NCBI GenBank assembly: GCA_963555705.1
Contig: OY743182.1
Span: 54,812,592-54,876,591 of the forward strand
Direction of reading: 5' to 3'
DNA length: 64,000 bases
DNA from: Ligustrum vulgare
Lineage: Eukaryota > Streptophyta > Magnoliopsida > Lamiales > Oleaceae
The notes beneath the pieces were generated by a model. The model was not told the DNA's origin and made no database searches. It saw nothing but the letters and a program-made list of their open reading frames with translations. Positions 57,201 to 64,000 of this stretch are shown here, piece after piece (position 1 is the stretch's first letter; each line of letters begins with the position of its first letter). Both the position numbers and the translations under genes were made by a program.

Positions 57201-57215
57201 ACTTTTGTTGTAGTG

Positions 57216-58290
57216 CAAAGAAACACAACCCATGTTAAATAAAAATTCTAGAAGAATATTTTATCGTCACTTGTGTAGAGCACAAATATTGTTTGTTTGA
57301 AAGGTAAAATGATTTATTAATGTCAATTTTCCAAAAGAATATTATTTGCTTCTGGATAGCATAATTTGTCAGTATTCCAGAAGAATATTGATTTATTATT
57401 ATTGAAGAATCACAATTTTAGAAATATAATTATTTCAGAAGAATAATTCGCATTTTTACTCCTAACTAGCACAATAGATATTAATTATTGTTATAATTGA
57501 ATGATATTCGAATCAATTTTCTAGAAGAATATTGTGTTATTGCTACATTTCAATATTTTAGAAGAATATTATTTTATTACTCATGTGATAAATATTGCAT
57601 TTTGTTCTCAAAGAAATTCGAAATTTTGAATTTATTAATAATCTAGAATATTATTATGATATAGAATAATATATTGTTGTGATGATTCCTGAAAAAATAT
57701 TTTGTTGTTACTCTTGAAGAATAAAAACTTTATTTTATGATAAATATTTCAATTTATTATGTTACTTATTCACGAATAATATAGTTTCTTTTTCTCCTCA
57801 AAGTAAATGTTAATATTCTATTAACTTTGAATTTTCATAGAAAGTGGTATAGTTATTCAATCTTATAATATCGTTTTGATTATATCAACTTACGATAAAC
57901 ATTTGTTTGAATGTATACTTTATATTCAATAATATTGTACAATATTCCAAAAGAATATTGTATCACTATTCAAGAAAATGAACAATCTAAATCAATATTC
58001 CAGAAGAATGTTGATCTAAATCGATATTCCAACAGAATATTGTAGCGTTAGAAATATCTCATTTGAGTTATTTAATAAAATATTCCAGAATAATATTTCG
58101 TTTTTTCTCTTGAAGAAGCAAAATCTTATTTCACATTGAATATTCAAGTTTAATATGTTTAATATGTTGTTGGTCCCAAAGAAACACAATAATTATAAAT
58201 TAGTATTATATGCTCTTGAAAAGTATGATATTATAATTTCAATATTCCAGAAGAATATTGACATATAGATTTTGAATGAGCAATAAAAAC
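57216..58290. repeat. Palindrome array, right part
   Basis: Continuation of the array at 47414-48874 after the CACTA insertion. At least twelve copies of CAATATTCCAGAAGAATATTG and close variants, with 'gctcctgaagtagcac'-like spacers. The CAA target duplication lies within the spacer 'ctcaa', so the array was contiguous before the insertion. Confidence 0.75.
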
Positions 58291-58433
58291 GTGCTTTCAA
58301 AGTAGCTCATGTTTTGGAAAATATATTATTTTGAGTTCAATTTATCCTTAAAGGAAAACATATAACTAATGACATAAGGACATTGATTAGTTTGACTACT
58401 TGAACGATATATTGATTATTGTCCAATTTTACA

Positions 58434-59906
58434 TGTTTTAGAGAAGTAAATAAATGAAAAAATACAGTTTTGGGATATAAATTTTGTCATTTATAGTAAA
58501 AATCATAAAATATTTCATTTTAATTCTTAAACTCTAAATTAATTTTATTTGCTATTAATTTCATTTATTTGATTGTAGGGATATTTTGGACAATTTCAAC
58601 CCAAAAATCCCTAATTTAATGGACCCGAAAAAAGCCCATAATGGAACCACCTTCAACTCCCTCACCCTAAACACCAGCTGACAACCTAACAGCTCTCTCT
58701 CAAAACACTCTGCCATCCTCCACACTCCACCTCCAACAGGAACACAGCACACAACCATTCTCTGAAAACCTCCAGCAGCCAACTTCCGTCCATCTCCTCT
58801 CTCACGAACAGCCAACCCCCTCTCCCTCACCTTTAGCAACGGAAAAACCACACAGCATCACCCTTTCACCAACCACTCAACCAACCAGTCCACTTCATGT
58901 CCCCAGACTCTCAGAAGCCTCCATCACTCAAGACCTCAGCCAACCACCCTCCAAAACCCAACAGCCGCTGCTCTCCCTCATGACAACCTTCACGAAAAAA
59001 ACCAGCCGCATCTCTCTCCTTCAACCTACATCCGGAACCTAACTCTTTCCTCTCTTACTCTACAAAAACAGTCGCAGCCAGCAGAACTTTCAGCCGCAAC
59101 CTCCCCTTCTCTCTAGCAGAACTAACCCACCAGCCACCTCTCTCACGCTCAATAGTTCAACCTCACACATCAGTACAGTACCAGTAGCTCGGTTCACCTC
59201 TCAGCAACCTCGATTTTGGTGACTTGTTCTAGTTTAATTTATTGTATTTTGTTAATATTTTAAATTGTTTCATTGGTAGTTCATAGAGAATCAGATTATT
59301 GATGTTAGTTTGATTTTAGATATATTTTAGTTATTGAAATTTTATTTTCGAATTTTGAATTTCGTTCGAGCAATGGTTAAGTGTTTACTTGATTTTTATT
59401 TCGTTAATTTAATTATGTTCGGCTAAGTTATACTTGATGGGAGTTATTCTTAGCTTCAATGGGTATGTTTTAATTCGTTATGAATGAATTCTTGTGATTG
59501 ATAATAATTAACGAGTATTTTAAATTTTCAAATTATTTTACTTCGATTGATGTCGTTGATGTGGTATGTATTAAATATGCACACAACATACTCGACTAAA
59601 TGCCGTAAAATAAATTGACTAATTTTCATACTAATATGTTTAAATCTCATCGATCTCAAGAAATTCATACTAAATTTAGTTGCAAGCCCAATTGTTAGCG
59701 GAAGAATAACTCCACTCAAATTTCCATTTTATTGCATTTAATTACATCCTTTTTAAATTCATTTAAGCAACTAAAATCATAGTTTAAGACTTGAATTTAG
59801 CAAATATTATTATACTGATAAAATTCCTAGGAAGAATGACCTTGGACTATTGTTAGACTATAACTTGACTCCTTTATACTTGGAGGGTAGATTTTACATC
59901 GAGTCA
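58434..59906 (+). mobile_element. 5' LTR of Athila-like element at right edge
   Basis: Start TGTTTTAGAG (approximate) and end GAGTCA, six bases before the tRNA-Asp primer site at 59913; about 1.47 kb. A CT-rich segment (58660-59200) is typical for these LTRs. The left boundary is inferred from TG only, because the 3' LTR lies outside the window. Confidence 0.55.
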
Positions 59907-59912
59907 AGTTTT

Positions 59913-59930
59913 TGGCGCCGTTGTCGGGGA
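59913..59930 (+). promoter_or_regulatory. Primer-binding site, tRNA-Asp type
   Basis: TGGCGCCGTTGTCGGGGA, one change from the standard tRNA-Asp complement. The sequence before it (CAAGTTTT) is the same as before the site at 7221. Confidence 0.85.
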
Positions 59931-60117
59931 TTATTTTGGTGTTAATTGATTTTTGCTGAATTCTTTTTATTTTATTATTATTTTTTCTCTACTACTATTT
60001 TTTTTTTTTTTATATTGTTCTTTGTTTATGTCCGTTTGATTCCGAGATGATTCTAAGCGATTAGTAAGATCGGAATCCACTGACCAATTTTTAATTCTTG
60101 AAAATCAGCAGGTAGTA

Positions 60118-61322
60118 ATGGCAAATAATGCAGATCCAAATGAGGCGCCAGTATTTCGAATTCTTAGAGATTACATTTTTCCAACGATGGCAAGCACTCC
60201 GTCATGCATAATAACTCCTGCAAATGCAGCGGTCTTCAACTTTAAACCGGGAATGATAGATCACTTGCCACGATTCCATAGAATGTCATCAGAGAGTCCT
60301 TATTACCACATCCAGGAATTTGAAGGGGTTTATTTTACTTTTCTTGAAAGAAATTGCACTGAGGAAGTCATTCGACTCAAGCTTTTCCCTTTTTCACTAA
60401 AGGATAAAGCTAAGTCGTGGCTTAACTCTTTAAGGCCTAGTTCAATTACAAATTGGGCAAATATGCGGAAAGAGTTCATTAAAATTTTTTTCCACCACAA
60501 AGAACCACCGCTATTCAAAGACAAATCATGAACTTTTCCCAAAATAATAATGAAAATTTTTACACTAGTTGGGAAAGATTTAAGGATTTGTTGTTATCTT
60601 GTCCCCATCATGGTTATGAGCAATGGATGTTAATTAAATTTTTTTATGAAGAGCTCAGATCAGAAATGAGACAATTTGTGCAAACCATGAGTAATGGCGA
60701 TTTCTTTGCAAAAGACCCTAATGAAGTTTTTACATTTTTTTATGATTTAGCTGAAAATGCCCAATCTTGGGATAACATTAATGAGTTTGATAAGGGTGTT
60801 CCAATAAAAACTGAATTTCCAAAGATTGCATATGGAAATGGGATTCATTCACTTAGAGCAGATGATGACATAAATGCCCGATTGGCTGTCATCACTCGAA
60901 AACTTGAAAACTTGGAAACTTAAAAAGTGAATGAAGTCAATTCCTCTTTCACTATTTTAGAAAAATGTTCAATTTGTGAAGATGTACAACATTTAACCTC
61001 TGATTGTCCTGCACTTTCCCAACTAAAAGAGATGTATTTTGATCAATCTGTTGCCGTCAATATGATTTCCAAACCTTATTCTAATCCATATTCGAGTACT
61101 TTTAATACAGGTTGGAGAAATCATCCAAATTTTAGTTGGAGGAATGATCAAGGAGGAAGTAATAATGTTGGTAACAATGTTGGACCTTCACAGCCAACAC
61201 CTTATACGACACTACAGAAGAGAAGTCTGGAAGATCAAATCCAGCAATTTATGCAAAGTCAAGCTGCCATCAACAATTAAAATTCTCAGGCCATTAATGA
61301 CATCCGATCTCAGCTTACAAAA
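60118..61322 (+). pseudogene. Athila-like gag
   Basis: Capsid core recognisable from FRMS-ESPYYHIQEFEG, RLKLFPFSLKDKAKSWL and LRPSSITNW; then MNFSQNNNENFYTSWERFKDLL after a frameshift near 60528; zinc knuckle C-x2-C-x4-H-x4-C at 60966-61007; NPYSSTFNTGWRNHPNFSW; LEDQIQQFM. Stops at 60921-60923 and 61278-61280. It is better preserved than the gag at 7391 and shows what that copy looked like. Confidence 0.85.
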
Positions 61323-62267
61323 TTGACTACCCAGGCAAGTGCACCAGAAAAAGGTAAGTTTCCAGCTCAACCAATACCAAATCCTCAAACTCAATACAAT
61401 GGGGTCGATGAGTCCAATCTAAGACATGTGAAAGCAGTAAGTACCTTGAGAAGTGGTAAGCAAATCCAAGTTCCTGAACCTAAAGAGAACTTGGTGGGTA
61501 AGCAAGCTGAACCTCCTGTTGATGATACTATGTTAAAATCTCTATCTGAGGCTCAGGAACCACCTAGGCCAATAGTAGGTGCACCCCCTGCCCCTTTTCC
61601 TCAAAGATTACAACCTGGTAATAAGACCAAAAATCAAACAGAAATTCATGAGATTTTTAAGCAAGTTAGGGTAAATATTCCTCTGTTAGATGCAATCCAA
61701 CAAGTTCCTGCCTATACTAAATTTCTTAAGGATTTGTGTGCAGTGAAAAGGAAGCTAACTGTTATGAGCAAAGCATTTTTAACTGAACAAGTGAGTTCTA
61801 TCATACAATGCCAAACCCCTCAAAAATTTAAAGATCCTGGTTCTCCAACCATTGCTTGTATGATATGAACCACTTGTATTGCTCATGCCTTGCTAGATTT
61901 AGGTTCAAGTGTGAATCTTTTGCCCTTTAGTGTATACACACAACTTGGTCTAGGTGAACTTAAGCCTACTCCCATGATTTTACAATTAGCAGATAGATCT
62001 GTTAAGATGCCTAGAGGGATAATTGAGGATGTTTTGGTTCAAGTTGATAAATTCTACTATCCAGTTGATTTTGTTGTTATTGATGTTCAAAGTACACCTA
62101 AAACTTCCCCCCAAATCCTTGTTATTCTTGGTAGACCATTCCTTGCAACTTCAAATGCTTTAATAAATTGTAGGAGCGGTATTTTAAACTTGACTTTTGG
62201 CAATATGTCTTTGGAACTTAACATTTTCAATGCTTGTAGGCAACCAAAATATTTTGATGAAGTGTAG
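61323..62267 (+). pseudogene. Athila-like gag C-terminus and protease
   Basis: AVSTLRSGKQ, PPAPFPQRL, NIPLLDAIQQVPAYTKFLKDL lead into the protease. The catalytic D-L-G-S is at 61896-61907, followed by NLLPFSVYTQLGLGE and the ILGRPFLAT flap-side motif. A TGA at 61866-61868 stands where Gly is expected (after ACMI), so the polyprotein is interrupted just before the active site. Confidence 0.85.
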
Positions 62268-62339
62268 GAAGTTAATATGTTGGAAGAGCTGCTAATTGAG
62301 TTAGAAGATCCTGATGAGTAACGTGAGCAGAATCTCGAA

Positions 62340-63578
62340 TTGGACAACATTCAAGACCCTTCAAAAAGTATAATAACAGCAGTTGTAAGAGCTTGGCAGC
62401 CAAATATTGAGCCTCTAAATGTCAGTCAGACACCCATGCAAACATCAGCAGAGAAGATGCCAACTCTAGAGCTTAAACCTCTTCCATCGGAACTAAAGTA
62501 TGCATTTTTGGGACCTAATGAATCATACCCTGTGGTAATCTCTTCTACTCTTACTTGTGATCAGGAAAATATGTTGTTGAGAGTGTTGAATGATCATAGA
62601 TCTGCAATAGGTTGGACTATAGCTGATATTAAGGGAATTAGTCCTTTAGTGTGCACTCATAGAATTTTTCTAGAAGAAAATGTGAATCCCTCAAGGGAAT
62701 CACAAAGAAGGCTAAACCCTAACATAAAAGAGGTTGTTAAAAATGAAGTTTTAAAACTACTTGATGCAGGTATCATTTATCCTATTGCAGACAGCAAGTG
62801 GGTAAGTCTTACTCAAGTAGTTCCTAAGAAAACTGGGGTTACTATTGTTGAAAATGAACATGGGGAAATGATAACTAAAAGGGTACCCACTAGTTGGAGA
62901 ATGTGCATAGATTATAGGAAATTGAATTCCATGACCAGAAAAGACCACTTCCTTTTACCATTTTTAGATCAAGTGCTAGAAAGAGTTGCTGGACATTTAT
63001 TCTATTGTTTCTTGGATGTTTTTTCAGGCTATCATCAAATTGAAATAGCATTAGAAGACCAAGAAAAAACTACTTTTACTTGCCCTTTTGGGACGTTTGC
63101 TTTTAAAAGAATGTCTTTCGGTCTTTGTAATTCCCCAGCAGCCTTTCAAAGATGCATTCTTAGCATATTCAGTGACATGATAGAAATTTTTTTGGAAGTG
63201 TTTATGGATGATTTCACTGTGTATGATGATTCATTTGATGATTGCCTAACAAATTTGAAAGTTGTTTTGTGCAGGTGTGAAGATAAGCAACTTCTCCTTA
63301 ATTGTGAGAAATGTCATTTCATGGTTACACGAGGAATTGTTTTAGGTCATATAATTTTTGCTAAGGGCATGGAAGTAGATAAGGCAAAAACAGATTCAAT
63401 TTCTAGGTTGCCTATTCCTTTAATTGTAAAAGATGTTCGATCATTTTTAGGCCATGCAGGTTTTTATAGGAGGTTCATAAAAGATTTGAGTGTCATAGCA
63501 AAACCTTTGACTACACTTTTGATGGATGATACAAAATTTTTTTGGACTAATGAATGCACTCAGCTTTTGAACATTTAA
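62340..63578 (+). pseudogene. Athila-like reverse transcriptase
   Basis: 412-codon open frame covering the whole reverse transcriptase: RRLNPNIKEVVKNEVLKLLDAG, WRMCIDYRKLN, LDQVLERVAGH, FLDVFSGYHQIEIA, FGTFAFKRMSFGLCNSPAAF, the catalytic FMDD at 63201-63212, GHAGFYRRFIKD. All catalytic Asp are present. One base is missing near 63560 (before the stop), shifting the frame into RNase H. This is the least damaged domain in the window. Confidence 0.88.
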
Positions 63579-64000
63579 AAAAGGCACTCACCACTGCACC
63601 CATAGTTAGATCACATGATTGGTCTCTACCTTTTGAATTAATGTGTGATGCAAGTGATATAGCTGTAGGGGCAGTGCTTGGCCAGAGGAAAGGTAAGGAA
63701 CCTTATGTAATCTACTATGCTAGCAGAACTTTGAATCGAGCTCAATTAAATTACACAACTACCGAAAAAGAGCTGCTAGCTATAGTTTTTGCACTGGAAA
63801 AATTTAGAACTTATCTGATTGGGACTCCTGTCACCATTTTTACTAATCACTCTGCTCTTAAATATCTGTTCACAAAGAAAGATGCTAAACCTAGACTCAT
63901 TCGATGGATTTTGTTATTGCAGGAATTTGACATCACAGTTAAGGATAAAAAAGGGGTGGAAAATGTTGTTGCTGATTACTTATCCAGATTAACTTCTGAG
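63560..64000 (+). pseudogene. Athila-like RNase H, runs off the window
   Basis: After the frameshift the reading continues: [80 protein letters not shown]. These are the catalytic-fold motifs of Ty3/gypsy RNase H. Integrase and the 3' LTR must lie to the right. Confidence 0.85.

Larger units (their letters stand above)
48875..57215 (-). mobile_element. CACTA (En/Spm-type) DNA transposon, 8.3 kb
   Basis: Ends CACTACAACAAA... and ...TTTTGTTGTAGTG form a terminal inverted repeat of about 13 bases, flanked by a perfect CAA target duplication (48872-48874, 57216-57218). Subterminal arrays of short hairpins line both ends. Inside on the minus strand are a TNP2-like transposase and a second, multi-exon transposase-associated gene; on the right are captured pieces. 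TNP2 is truncated and carries a nonsense codon, so the element cannot move by itself but has the ends to be moved by a relative. Confidence 0.95.

Noticed and set aside
1..64000. CRISPR arrays, bacterial operons, ribosome binding sites
   Set aside because: The sequence is eukaryotic plant DNA. The regularly spaced repeats are transposon-related and lack CRISPR architecture.

Overview
The window is a stretch of AT-rich nuclear DNA from a flowering plant, most likely a dicot. It carries the signature elements of plant genomes: Athila-type Ty3/gypsy retroelements primed by tRNA-Asp, an En/Spm (CACTA) transposon, a Harbinger transposase relic, Copia fragments, MITEs, an endogenous caulimovirid-like sequence, and one intron-containing host gene. 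The species cannot be named from sequence alone.

Layout. 1-1647: AT-rich DNA with an (AT)n tract. 1648-5734: a tandem duplication; each unit carries a broken Harbinger/HARBI1-like transposase piece with the head of a long terminal repeat (LTR) inserted in it. 5593-about 18000: an old Athila-like element (5' LTR, tRNA-Asp primer site, decayed gag, mutated protease, no reverse transcriptase, no 3' LTR). Its gag was hit twice. At 8512-13471 sits a TG...CA-ended insert that itself contains a young 3.17-kb non-autonomous LTR element (8778-11947) with a 378-codon ORF. At 13699-15947 sits a minus-oriented solo-LTR-like insert.

18086-26100: a Copia integrase relic, then the clearest host gene, the small TFIIH subunit TFB5/TTDA (19494-20076, minus, two coding exons), then a region with several minus-strand exon-like pieces of an unidentified gene, peppered with MITEs. 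26115-33563 and 38184-39835: an endogenous pararetrovirus on the minus strand (coat zinc knuckle, protease, reverse transcriptase/RNase H, a possible transactivator region, a TATA box). Part of it, together with a UBA2c-like RNA-binding-protein pseudogene and a solo LTR, was duplicated in tandem (33211-38186 and 38184-44349).

44400-48874: mostly AT-rich DNA with a short Copia-like LTR and an array of AATATTCCAGAAGAATATT-like palindromes. 48875-57215: a complete-ended CACTA transposon (CAA target duplication, subterminal hairpin arrays) with a truncated TNP2, a spliced second transposase gene, and two captured fragments (chromovirus integrase tail, unidentified intronless coding piece). The palindrome array resumes to about 58270. 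58434-64000: the left part of another Athila-like element that runs off the right edge.

Order of events readable from nesting: Harbinger relic, then Athila LTR insertion, then the local tandem duplication; within the Athila body the outer insert came before the young LTR element. The pararetrovirus and the UBA2c/solo-LTR block were together before the second tandem duplication. The CACTA element jumped into an existing palindrome array. Apart from TFB5, and perhaps the unidentified exons, every coding-looking stretch here is transposon- or virus-derived.
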